From assembly GCA_012729595.1 (NCBI GenBank), contig JAAYCU010000242.1:1-34893 (forward strand): a DNA stretch of 34,893 bases, given 5' to 3'. A program made the position numbers and the translations under genes. Source of the DNA: Phycisphaerales bacterium (lineage in GTDB: Bacteria; Planctomycetota; Phycisphaerae; UBA1845; PWPN01). Under the pieces are notes generated by a model, which saw only the letters and a list, made by a program, of their open reading frames with translations, had not been told where the DNA came from and did no database searches. Below, piece by piece: positions 6,804-14,427 of the stretch (position 1 is the first letter of the stretch; each line of letters opens with the position of its first letter).

Positions 6804-8750
6804 ATGCCCGCAAAACAAACTATTTTCCGCCTGCTATTGAAGGACACGGATCCTTCAGCCGACGAGGCCCTTGCTCTGGCCATACCCGGAGCAGACATCA
6901 CCACCATGCGGGCGATCATGGAAACCTTATTACTTCGTAAAACACCGCAGGGGCTATTCTCGACTGTGGCCCACTTCCACCTGCTCGACGAACCATGCAA
7001 GCAACTCGTACTGGAGCAAATCGACATCCTGTACAGCGCACTGCGTCAGGCAATGGGAACCAACGATGAACAGGCCCGCATAAACACCCTGGAAATCATT
7101 CATCGAGGCCATGCTTATCGCGCCGCGTATCTGTTCGATCAGGCCTTGCACGACCGATCCGCCCGGGTACGTCAGGTCGCAACCGAAGCTATTTACGGCA
7201 TGGTCGATGAGCTATACAAAGCCGGTGAATTAATCGCCACCCGCAATCTTGAACCTAACCCCGATCCGGAAACGCTTTGTTCGCGAATGCAGGAACTCGC
7301 GGATTTGGCCGAGGACCGCCTTCAGGTTGTCAGCGCCCTTCAAAGCGGATTGGCCTGCTTCAATATGCATTTGCAACCGCGGATTGTCGAGGCGTCCATG
7401 TGGTTCATCGACGCCATTGGGCCGCGCTTCTGGGCCATGTTAACCGTGCCGGGCAGCCGAGCAGGTCATGCGGCCATTACCATTTTTAACGGATTGAAAT
7501 CCCCGCGACTGGTACCCTTCGCCATGGGTGGGTTGAAACACAACGAATTTCGTGCATCGATCGTCAAAGCTCTTACACATTGCGTAGAACCGGAATTCTG
7601 GTCGGAATGGCTCCGCCAGGGCTGGCGCATCGCCCAACCGAAAACCAGCCGGTCGATGGCCGCAATTAAGGAGCTGCATGCTATGAGCAAAGGCGGAGAT
7701 TTGTTTTTCCAATTACCCGCCGTACAGCAGCCCATGCTGGCTTCCTGGCTGAAGGCCGTCGGCATGCCGGAAACCACCAAATTAGGAGCTCTTAGGGAGT
7801 TGCAGAGACGAGGGACGCCAACGGCCCGTCGGGCGGCTGTTTGGGCTTTGGTCAGAATGCAAGAACCGATGGCTAACACCTTGTTGCACAGTATTGCACA
7901 CGATGAGGATCCGGAACTGGCCCGCATGGCCCGACTGGAACTGGCCCGGCGTAACCCGAGTGCTTTTCCGCTGGCCGACGTGACAACACCAACCACCGGA
8001 TCGTGGACGCCACATGAATCCGCATGGGACGCCGGCTTGGATTCCATGACTTTTGAGGAATATTGGTCACTTTTCGATATGCTCAAGCCAGAGCAGCGCA
8101 TTCGGCAAGGAACACGTCTGCTTTCTGACAGGACGGCCATCCGAACGGTCTTGAATCGTCGGCTGATAGAATCAGATACGGTCAGCCAGATACGGGCTCT
8201 GCGAATCATAGTATTGTTACATCTTGCCGGAGAATTCCCCGAACACCTGTATCGTCTTAGCCAGAATGCCCATGCCGAAGTGCGGGCAGCGGCGGTCACG
8301 GCTCTTGGAGGAGTGGTCACGGAAACCAGCCGACATCTCCTTCGCACGGCGATGCACGATGAAGACCAGCGCGTCCAAGCCAACGCCGTTGAAGCCCTCG
8401 CCGAGGTCGGGGCGGAAAATGTTATCGAGGAACTCAAACCCAAGCTGCACTCCCCGGATAACCGCGTGCGAATCAATGCTGTTCGGGCCCTGTTGAAACT
8501 CGGGGTCCGCGAGGCCGCGGAAACTCTGCTTGGAATGCTGGAAGAGGATAATAGGGCCCAGAGGATCAGTGCTCTGTGGCTGATTGAACAGATGGGATTG
8601 TCTTCAGTGGCCAACCGGATTATGAAGATGGTCGAGGCCGATCAGGACGAAGAAGTCAGCCGGCGTGCCGACCGTCTCCTGCACAAGCTGTCGGAACAAA
8701 TCCCGACCCGGCCGGCCGTACGAGCCACCCTGAAGGAGGTTCCCACATGA
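6804..8750 (+). CDS. HEAT-repeat domain protein
   Basis: This 648-residue protein has no signal peptide or membrane segment. From about residue 460 on, helical HEAT/PBS-lyase-type repeats are clear: HAEVRAAAVTALGG, DQRVQANAVEALAEVG and DNRVRINAVRALLKLG, at about 30-residue spacing. Earlier parts contain similar but degenerate repeats (ARVRQVATEAIYG, TPTARRAAVWALV), so most of the protein is probably an alpha-solenoid. Such proteins bind other proteins; no catalytic motif is visible. The frame extends to a GTG at 6636, but the ATG at 6804 has GGTGGGAG 10 nt upstream and removes a composition-poor stretch. The stop overlaps the start of the next gene by 4 bp, so the two are translationally coupled. 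Confidence 0.75.
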   Translation: MPAKQTIFRLLLKDTDPSADEALALAIPGADITTMRAIMETLLLRKTPQGLFSTVAHFHLLDEPCKQLVLEQIDILYSALRQAMGTNDEQARINTLEIIHRGHAYRAAYLFDQALHDRSARVRQVATEAIYGMVDELYKAGELIATRNLEPNPDPETLCSRMQELADLAEDRLQVVSALQSGLACFNMHLQPRIVEASMWFIDAIGPRFWAMLTVPGSRAGHAAITIFNGLKSPRLVPFAMGGLKHNEFRASIVKALTHCVEPEFWSEWLRQGWRIAQPKTSRSMAAIKELHAMSKGGDLFFQLPAVQQPMLASWLKAVGMPETTKLGALRELQRRGTPTARRAAVWALVRMQEPMANTLLHSIAHDEDPELARMARLELARRNPSAFPLADVTTPTTGSWTPHESAWDAGLDSMTFEEYWSLFDMLKPEQRIRQGTRLLSDRTAIRTVLNRRLIESDTVSQIRALRIIVLLHLAGEFPEHLYRLSQNAHAEVRAAAVTALGGVVTETSRHLLRTAMHDEDQRVQANAVEALAEVGAENVIEELKPKLHSPDNRVRINAVRALLKLGVREAAETLLGMLEEDNRAQRISALWLIEQMGLSSVANRIMKMVEADQDEEVSRRADRLLHKLSEQIPTRPAVRATLKEVPT

Positions 8751-9199
8751 TCTCCCTGCTCCTGGGCCAAGCCATCGAAAACCCATATGACCGCATACGC
8801 TCCATCAGCGAACGGTTCAGCGAACCGGAACCGGAGACGGGTGCCAAGATTGCGGCCTTTCTGGTCTGCCTGATTTGCGTATTTTTGTTGTTTGGTCTTA
8901 TTTATCGTATCCAGCAGCGCAAATCGAATCCCAAGAAAGCCCGGCCGCTAGGCCTCTTCCTGCGAATGCAGTCCGGTCTGAATCTGCCCCTGCTGGATCG
9001 CTGGCATCTGTGGCGATTAGCCCGCACCGCCAATATCCTTCAGCCGGCCGCCTTGCTGATTTCGGAAACGCTTTTCGATAAGGCCGTCACCGCCTATTGT
9101 GGTACAACCGAATCCTCGTCTGGACCAGCCGCCGTTCGCTATCAGCGTATCCGACAAAGGCTGTTCGATTCGACGACGGATGACCACCCGGTCAACTGA
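8747..9199 (+). CDS. Small single-pass membrane protein coupled to the HEAT-repeat protein
   Basis: I do not recognise the family. The 150-residue product has one hydrophobic segment at about residues 34-54 (IAAFLVCLICVFLLFGLIY), followed by a basic stretch (RIQQRKSNPKKARP) that suggests a cytoplasmic C-terminal domain of about 95 residues. A strong AAGGAGG precedes the ATG, which overlaps the upstream TGA as ATGA. The arrangement suggests that it anchors or partners the HEAT-repeat solenoid at the membrane (inference). A perfect hairpin without a T tract (ATAAGGCT/AGCCTTAT, 9237-9254) follows the gene. Confidence 0.65.
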   Translation: MISLLLGQAIENPYDRIRSISERFSEPEPETGAKIAAFLVCLICVFLLFGLIYRIQQRKSNPKKARPLGLFLRMQSGLNLPLLDRWHLWRLARTANILQPAALLISETLFDKAVTAYCGTTESSSGPAAVRYQRIRQRLFDSTTDDHPVN

Positions 9200-9314
9200 G
9201 GAACATCTGAAACGCCCCCCAAGACCATGACATACGATAAGGCTCCAGCCTTATAGTACACGCCCCATTATTTCGCAGGAGAGGCATGAACCGGCAAACC
9301 TATCGAAACTATGG

Positions 9315-9965
9315 TTATACTCCGATTTTCATTAAGGCAATCTGATAGATTGGACGCCCTTCGCGAAGATATTTAACCTCGAAATTGGTAGCGACCCGCC
9401 CGGCGATCACCCCCGACTCGGGGCAATCGAAAGGGATTTCAACCAAGCCCTGGTACTCGGCTACGACCCGGCGGATCCATGAGAAATACTCGGCATGGTC
9501 GGTCTGTATGGCGAGCCGCCCGCCGGGTAACAGGATCCTTGCGGCCGCGGCGACAAATTCCGGCTGAAACAGCCGCCTTTTGTGATGACGCTTTTTCGGC
9601 CAGGGGTCGGGATGGTAAATATGCAGAATCCGAACCGATTCCGGGGGCAGTTGATGGATAACCAGATGCCGGGCATCCGTGCGCATCAGCCGGATATTAC
9701 TCAAACCCCAACGCACCACACGAGCGGCAGCGTAGAGATAATATTGATTGGCCCACTCCAACCCGAAAAAATTCCGCTCGGGCATGGCCTTGGCTCGATT
9801 TAACAAAAAGGTGCCCTTGCCCGTGCCGATCTCAATCTCCAATGGGGCCGCACAGCCGAACAGAGCGGTTAAATCCAATACCTCCCCTGCCGCCGGCGGG
9901 GATACGATGACCTCCTCCAGTGTTAACATAGGCAATATCTTGCCCGCGGATTCGTTTTCAATCAA
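9315..9965 (-). CDS. trmB: tRNA (guanine-N7-)-methyltransferase
   Basis: Methylates G46 in the tRNA variable loop using S-adenosylmethionine. The SAM-binding motif EIGTGKGTFL lies at about residues 45-54, FFGLEWANQY at about 66-75 is the second conserved block, and PDPWPKKRHHKRR at about 119-131 is the TrmB signature. The C-terminus contains VATNFEVKYLREGRPIY, matching the conserved T-x-F-E-x-K segment. Length (216 residues) is normal. The frame starts at a TTG (9965). The ATG at 9929 (MLTLEEV) is an alternative giving 204 residues. Neither has an ideal ribosome site, although AGGAG lies about 16 nt before the TTG. It diverges from yggS across about 125 bp. Confidence 0.93.
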   Translation of the reverse strand: MIENESAGKILPMLTLEEVIVSPPAAGEVLDLTALFGCAAPLEIEIGTGKGTFLLNRAKAMPERNFFGLEWANQYYLYAAARVVRWGLSNIRLMRTDARHLVIHQLPPESVRILHIYHPDPWPKKRHHKRRLFQPEFVAAAARILLPGGRLAIQTDHAEYFSWIRRVVAEYQGLVEIPFDCPESGVIAGRVATNFEVKYLREGRPIYQIALMKIGV

Positions 9966-10038
9966 TATGTCGGCGTATAGAACTCCTATTTTCCGTATGA
10001 TAGCTCCGGAAACTGTCTAAATTGGCGGGGTCGCGGCC

Positions 10039-10066
10039 GTTACAAATACTCATCGGCGCATATAAT
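10039..10066 (+). promoter_or_regulatory. Sigma70-like promoter of yggS
   Basis: GTTACA (10039-10044) and a perfect TATAAT (10061-10066) are 16 bp apart, 26 bp before the yggS ATG. Confidence 0.5.
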
Positions 10067-10091
10067 ATCCCGTCTATCGAGAGTACCCGAT

Positions 10092-10829
10092 ATGCGACGC
10101 AAACTTAGCGACAACATCAAACGCATACGCGACCGGATGCAGCAGGCCTGCGCCCGCAGCGGTCGACAATTGCAGGATATCAAACTGATAGCCGTCACCA
10201 AGACCGTCGAGGTCGATATTATCCGTAACGTCATGGAAAGCGGACTGCTCGATTTGGGTGAAAGCCGGGTACAAACCCTGATCAAGCGGGCGGGGATGAT
10301 CTGCGAGCACCTTTCCCGACGGCGGAAGCTGGAACCGGAAAACGCCCCACCCGACCCGAACTGGCACATGATCGGGCACCTGCAGCGGAATAAGGTGCGG
10401 ATGCTGCTGCCTTGGGTGCATACCATCCATTCCCTGGACAGCCTGCGCCTGGCCGAGGAAATCAGCAACGAAGCCCAAAAGCTCAACCGTATCGTTCCGG
10501 CCCTGATCGAGGTTAACATCGCCAACGAAAAGAACAAATACGGTATTGCCGTCGGCGCGGCGGTGCATTTCGCCCGCTCGATCGAGAACCTGCCTGGCCT
10601 GAAAGTCGTCGGCCTGATGGCCATGGCCCCATGGGCGGAAGACGCCGAGAAAGCCCGCCCTTATTTTGTCCGGTTGCGCGAGGTTTTCGAGGACATGATA
10701 TACGAAAAGGTGGTCGGCCCCGCGTTCCGTGAGCTGAGCATGGGCATGAGCAACGATTTCGAGGTGGCTATCGAGGAGGGGGCAACCATGGTACGCGTCG
10801 GCACGGCCCTGTTCGAGGGCCTTTCTTAA
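10092..10829 (+). CDS. yggS: PLP homeostasis protein, YggS/PLPBP family
   Basis: Binds pyridoxal 5'-phosphate and helps keep free PLP and amino-acid pools balanced; family members have no proven enzyme activity. The 245-residue TIM-barrel protein has the PLP lysine at residue 37 (LIAVTKT). It also has GESRVQTL (usually GEN in the family), WHMIGHLQRNK, LSMGMSNDFEVAIEEG and the C-terminal TMVRVGTALFEG that binds the phosphate. An insertion rich in R, K and E near residues 72-85 makes it slightly longer than E. coli YggS. GAGAG precedes the ATG. carA follows after 94 bp with its own promoter. Confidence 0.93.
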   Translation: MRRKLSDNIKRIRDRMQQACARSGRQLQDIKLIAVTKTVEVDIIRNVMESGLLDLGESRVQTLIKRAGMICEHLSRRRKLEPENAPPDPNWHMIGHLQRNKVRMLLPWVHTIHSLDSLRLAEEISNEAQKLNRIVPALIEVNIANEKNKYGIAVGAAVHFARSIENLPGLKVVGLMAMAPWAEDAEKARPYFVRLREVFEDMIYEKVVGPAFRELSMGMSNDFEVAIEEGATMVRVGTALFEGLS

Positions 10830-10834
10830 TAGCC

Positions 10835-10863
10835 CTGCCAAAAACCACGCCCGATGATATAAT
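10835..10863 (+). promoter_or_regulatory. Sigma70-like promoter of carA
   Basis: CTGCCA (10835-10840) and a perfect TATAAT (10858-10863) are 17 bp apart. The start would lie near 10870, leaving a leader of about 54 nt before carA. Confidence 0.5.
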
Positions 10864-10923
10864 ACCCCCAGTTGCCCGGATGGCTGGATCGGAAATAGTG
10901 GATTATCAATGAGAACCTGACTG

Positions 10924-12105
10924 ATGCCTAATCGCCCATGCAAACTGGCCCTGGAGGACGGGACGATCTTTACCGGCGAGGCCTTCGGAGCGGACGGCAC
11001 CCACGACGGGGAAGTCTGTTTCAACACCTCGATGGCCGGCTACCAGGAAATCCTCACCGACCCTTCCTATACCGGCCAGATCGTGACCATGACCTACCCG
11101 CTCATCGGCAATTACGGCGTGAATATCGAGGACATGGAGTCGCGCGGACCACAAGTCGAGGGCTTCGTCATCAAGGAACTCGCCCGGAGGCGCAGCAACT
11201 TCCGAGCGACGGCCGCCCTGGAGGATTACCTCCAACAGCATGGGGTGGTAGCCATCGAAGGCGTCGACACGCGGGCCATCACCCGAAAGCTGCGTATCCA
11301 GGGCGCCCTCCGCGGGTCGATCTCCACGGAAATACTCGATGACGCCGCCCTGGTCGCCCGGGCCCAGGCTTGGCCGGGCCTGGTCGGACAAGACATGGTC
11401 CAGCGCGTGGCCCCCGAGCAGATTGTTCAGTGGAACGATGGGTTTGAAAGCCCCTTCGCCATGCCTCATAGGCAAGGCGGCGGGCGCGGCCGTCACGTAT
11501 TGGCCATCGACTGCGGCATCAAGCGAAACATCCTGCGTAACCTGGTGGAGACGGGGTGCAAAGTCACCGTGGTTCCGCCAAACACCTCGGCCGAGGCCAT
11601 GCTGGAACAGAAACCGGATGGGATCTTCGTCAGCAATGGGCCGGGCGATCCGGAACCGTTGGATTACGCCGTTGGGGCCTTACGCGGATTGCTCGGCAAG
11701 GTTCCGGTTTTCGGCATCTGCCTGGGGCACCAGTTGCTGAGCCTGGCACTGGGAGCCAAAACGTACAAGCTCAAGTTCGGCCACCGCGGCGGCAACCAGC
11801 CGGTGATGAACCTGGCGACCCGACGGGTGGAAATCACCAGCCAGAATCACGGGTTTGCCGTCGAGACCGAATCGTTGCGCAAGGCCGGCGGCGTCCCCAC
11901 GCACGAGAACCTCAACGACCGGACATTGGAAGGGTTCATGCACCGCGATATGCCCATCTTCTCCGTACAGTACCATCCGGAGGCCAGCCCCGGCCCGCAC
12001 GACGCCACTTACCTGTTCGACTGTTTCATCGACATGATGAACTCCGGCCGGGCCCCGACCGCCGAGGAAATGGCCGCCGCCCAGGCTCGGCTTGAAGGGA
12101 AATAG
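10924..12105 (+). CDS. carA: Carbamoyl-phosphate synthase small (glutaminase) subunit
   Basis: Hydrolyses glutamine and channels ammonia to CarB, which makes carbamoyl phosphate for arginine and pyrimidine synthesis. The 393-residue product has the N-terminal CarA domain (ALEDGTIFTGEAFG, then NTSMAGYQEILTDPSYTGQI) and a class I glutamine amidotransferase domain. Its catalytic triad is Cys266 in FGICLGHQ, His351 and Glu353 in VQYHPEASPGP. The SNGPGDPEP loop is also present. Length is normal. carB is not in the window. A four-codon mini-ORF (ATG AGA ACC TGA, 10909-10920) ends 3 bp before the start. Confidence 0.97.
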   Translation: MPNRPCKLALEDGTIFTGEAFGADGTHDGEVCFNTSMAGYQEILTDPSYTGQIVTMTYPLIGNYGVNIEDMESRGPQVEGFVIKELARRRSNFRATAALEDYLQQHGVVAIEGVDTRAITRKLRIQGALRGSISTEILDDAALVARAQAWPGLVGQDMVQRVAPEQIVQWNDGFESPFAMPHRQGGGRGRHVLAIDCGIKRNILRNLVETGCKVTVVPPNTSAEAMLEQKPDGIFVSNGPGDPEPLDYAVGALRGLLGKVPVFGICLGHQLLSLALGAKTYKLKFGHRGGNQPVMNLATRRVEITSQNHGFAVETESLRKAGGVPTHENLNDRTLEGFMHRDMPIFSVQYHPEASPGPHDATYLFDCFIDMMNSGRAPTAEEMAAAQARLEGK

Positions 12106-12152
12106 CCGGCCCCGCACAAGGAAAATTATTCTTCTGGTCCCGCCCGGATAAC

Positions 12153-12183
12153 AAAAAAAGGGAGACACCTGGCGGTGTCTCCC
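12153..12183 (-). terminator. Rho-independent terminator of the Xer recombinase gene
   Basis: On the minus strand a perfect 10-bp stem (GGGAGACACC, loop GCCA, GGTGTCTCCC) runs into seven T residues (12159-12153). It lies 30 bp past the recombinase stop. The plus-strand side has no T tract, so carA is not served well by it. Confidence 0.85.
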
Positions 12184-12212
12184 GGTATCGTAACACGATA
12201 ATGATTCCGTTC

Positions 12213-13226
12213 TCAGGCTCGCGGATGGGCCTGATCGTAGACCTGCTTCATGCGGTCGGTGGTCAGGTGCGTGTAAATCTGCGTCGTCGAGAGGGACTGG
12301 TGTCCGAGCAACTCCTGGACGCTGCGCAGATCGGCCCCGCGGTTGAGCATATGGGTCGCGAAGCTGTGCCGCAAAGTATGCGGTGAAACATCCGGCGGCA
12401 AACCGGCGATGGCCAGATACTTGTCCAGCTTACGGCGTACGCTACGGGTGCTGAGCCGCTGGCCATGTTTATTGACGAAGACGGCCTGCTGATCGAAGGC
12501 GGCGGCCCGGGCGTCGGCCCGGCGCATTTCCATGTATCGTTTGATCCAGGCCAGGGCGGTCGGAGAAATCGGTGTTACCCGTTCTTTCTTACCCTTACCG
12601 CGGATATGCAGGGCCTCGCCGACAAAATCCACGTCCTCGATATTCAAATCCACCAGTTCACTGACCCGTACGCCGGTGGAGTACATAGTTTCGAGCATGG
12701 CCCGGTCGCGCGCGCCCAGAAGCGTGTTCACTTCCGGGGTTTCGAGAAGCTTGCGGACCTCTTCCTCACCGAGGAACTTCGGCAGGCGCTTGTCCTGCTT
12801 AGGCGTGCGAATGGGGGCCAGCGGATTACTGGGCACGTAGCCGCGTTTCAGACAGAACTTGAAGAAACTGCGGAGCGTGGCCAGCTTGCGGGCCGTAGTG
12901 CTCTTGGAGTATTCCTGATCGCGCAGGAAGGCCAGAAAGCGGCGCACGTCCTCGGTCTCGATGCCCAGCATCAGTTCCCGGGAGATCACGGGCATCGTCG
13001 AGGTACCCGTTGAGGGCGGCGCAACCGCGACTGCCGTACCTCCGCCGTCGGACATACCGTACCCACCCGACGAACCAGGCATCTCGACCGACCCGCCACC
13101 ATGGTCCGCGATGAACTCGCAGAACTGATTCAGGTCGGCCGCGTAACACTTGGCCGTATGCGGCGAGAAATGCCGCTCGAATCGGAGGTAATTCAGAAAT
13201 TCGTCAATCAATTTATTTTCGTTCAT
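12213..13226 (-). CDS. xerC: Xer-type tyrosine recombinase (XerC/XerD)
   Basis: Site-specific recombinase that resolves chromosome dimers. The 337-residue product has an N-terminal SAM-like core-binding domain and a C-terminal catalytic domain. The catalytic residues are all visible: Arg187 (STGVRVSEL), Lys211 (RGKGKKERV), His283 and Arg286 (PHTLRH), His309 (LLGHQ) and the nucleophile Tyr318 (TTQIYTH). The C-terminus is intact. The protein is about 40 residues longer than E. coli XerC/D because of a Gly/Ser/Thr-rich low-complexity insertion at about residues 43-83, between helices of the DNA-clamp domain. The frame runs back to a TTG at 13265; the ATG at 13226 (MNENKLID) is preferred. XerC versus XerD cannot be decided from sequence alone. 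Confidence 0.92.
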   Translation of the reverse strand: MNENKLIDEFLNYLRFERHFSPHTAKCYAADLNQFCEFIADHGGGSVEMPGSSGGYGMSDGGGTAVAVAPPSTGTSTMPVISRELMLGIETEDVRRFLAFLRDQEYSKSTTARKLATLRSFFKFCLKRGYVPSNPLAPIRTPKQDKRLPKFLGEEEVRKLLETPEVNTLLGARDRAMLETMYSTGVRVSELVDLNIEDVDFVGEALHIRGKGKKERVTPISPTALAWIKRYMEMRRADARAAAFDQQAVFVNKHGQRLSTRSVRRKLDKYLAIAGLPPDVSPHTLRHSFATHMLNRGADLRSVQELLGHQSLSTTQIYTHLTTDRMKQVYDQAHPRA

Positions 13227-13317
13227 AATACTACCAGCAACAGCGGCGAAGGTTTTCGTTTCCAACCTGGCTCGAGACCGAAAGACCTCAGGTGCTTATC
13301 CCCGATCCTTCAATCCC

Positions 13318-13524
13318 TTAGGCTTTAACTTCCTCGAGGTCCATCTCGAGACGACGACCCATTTGATAACTTAAAACCGCGGCATCGAACCAATCGAATC
13401 CCTGGTCGACATCAGCGGCCAAATCCGCGAAAGCGGCCACCACATCCGCTTCCCGCCCCGCGGGGTAGCGGAACACATACCGGTGTTCCCCCTTAACCAA
13501 CGAGAGCTGTCGAAGCAAAGTCAT
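13318..13524 (-). CDS. Small acidic protein of unknown function
   Basis: I do not recognise the family. The 68-residue product has an N-terminal strand-like part (QLSLVKGEHRYVFRYPAG), then an acidic, alanine-rich helix (VVAAFADLAADVDQGFDWFDAA) and ends in LEMDLEEVKA. No signal peptide or membrane segment is visible. AAGGAG lies 8 nt before the ATG at 13524; a GTG one codon earlier is possible. It begins 12 bp after the lipoprotein gene, and the upstream stop codon runs into its ribosome site, so the two are probably co-translated. The length and coupling support a real gene. Confidence 0.6.
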   Translation of the reverse strand: MTLLRQLSLVKGEHRYVFRYPAGREADVVAAFADLAADVDQGFDWFDAAVLSYQMGRRLEMDLEEVKA

Positions 13525-13536
13525 CACCTATACTCC

Positions 13537-14274
13537 TTATTGATCAGCGGTGGCCTGGGCCAAGGCCGTAACCCCGTCCCGTTCCAACTGCACCATCAAC
13601 TCTCGGGCAGCGGCGTAACAACAATACCGCACATAGAGTTCCTGGCTGGCCAGATATTTGTGCCAGCGATACGGTCCCTGATCCGCTCCATGAGTTTTTG
13701 CATAATCCTTAACTTCATCGCGAACCGCCTCATGGGCGGCATTGAACGTGCGTTGTACCTGACCCCACGGCCGAGTCGCCTCCTGCCTTGGATCGACCGG
13801 CAAGGGGCGGGCCATTCTGGAGGTGGCCACGGGATCCAACATCGGGGCTCTGGAGCGGGGGCCGAACAACTGGACGGCCATACCCACCACCGGCGTGTAC
13901 GCGTCATACTCGGTAATGGCAAAGACCAGAACGACATCAGCGCCAAGCCTTTCGCAGATAGCCAAGGCATGTTCGGCGGACTGAACTTGGTCGACTCCTT
14001 GATCCGCAAGGACCGCCAGAACCCGGTTGACTCCGATGACACGGAGCCCGCGGACACTGCCTAACTCACTGGCCATCAGGTCCGCGATTTTTACTTCGTC
14101 GAATGCCGAGCTCCCGCTATGATTCAGGGCCGGGGCCACGGCTATCGTGATCGGCCGAGTCACATACAACGCGCCACGTGTTGTATTATTCGCGTCTCCA
14201 TGCGAGCAGCCGAACCAACCACAACCAAGCAGGCTCGCGATGCAAACGGCAATATGTCTTTTCGCTACGATCAT
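13537..14274 (-). CDS. Putative lipoprotein with a periplasmic alpha/beta domain
   Basis: The 245-residue product opens with a signal peptide (MIVAKRHIAVCIASLLGCGW) and a lipobox WFGC, so it is probably lipid-anchored. The mature part starts with a strand (ITIAVAPALNHSGSSAFDE) and continues with KIADLMASELGSVRGLRVIG, VLAVLADQGV and LGADVVLVFAITEYDAY. This pattern resembles CsgG/TolB-N-like domains of outer-membrane lipoproteins that assemble or sense envelope structures (inference, not a firm match). The C-terminal third is helical and rich in Tyr and Arg. The frame extends to 14304, but the ATG at 14274 places the signal peptide correctly. It lies between a PD40 lipoprotein gene and the small acidic protein, all on the minus strand. 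Confidence 0.7.
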   Translation of the reverse strand: MIVAKRHIAVCIASLLGCGWFGCSHGDANNTTRGALYVTRPITIAVAPALNHSGSSAFDEVKIADLMASELGSVRGLRVIGVNRVLAVLADQGVDQVQSAEHALAICERLGADVVLVFAITEYDAYTPVVGMAVQLFGPRSRAPMLDPVATSRMARPLPVDPRQEATRPWGQVQRTFNAAHEAVRDEVKDYAKTHGADQGPYRWHKYLASQELYVRYCCYAAARELMVQLERDGVTALAQATADQ

Positions 14275-14427
14275 CCGTGATCGATGCCCCATCCCATTTT
14301 TCAACCCGCCGGCGGCTTCACTCCGCCACAGGATCGCTCTCTCGATATTTCGGGCAACAGAGCGACAGAAATAACTTCGTCTACTTTCAGGACCACCTTG
14401 AACCCGAAGTTCCGAATTTCATGTTGC

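Noticed and set aside
7466-8614. Minus-strand open frame of 382 codons
   Set aside because: Antisense to the HEAT-repeat gene; composition is dominated by Ser and Arg, as expected for a shadow frame.
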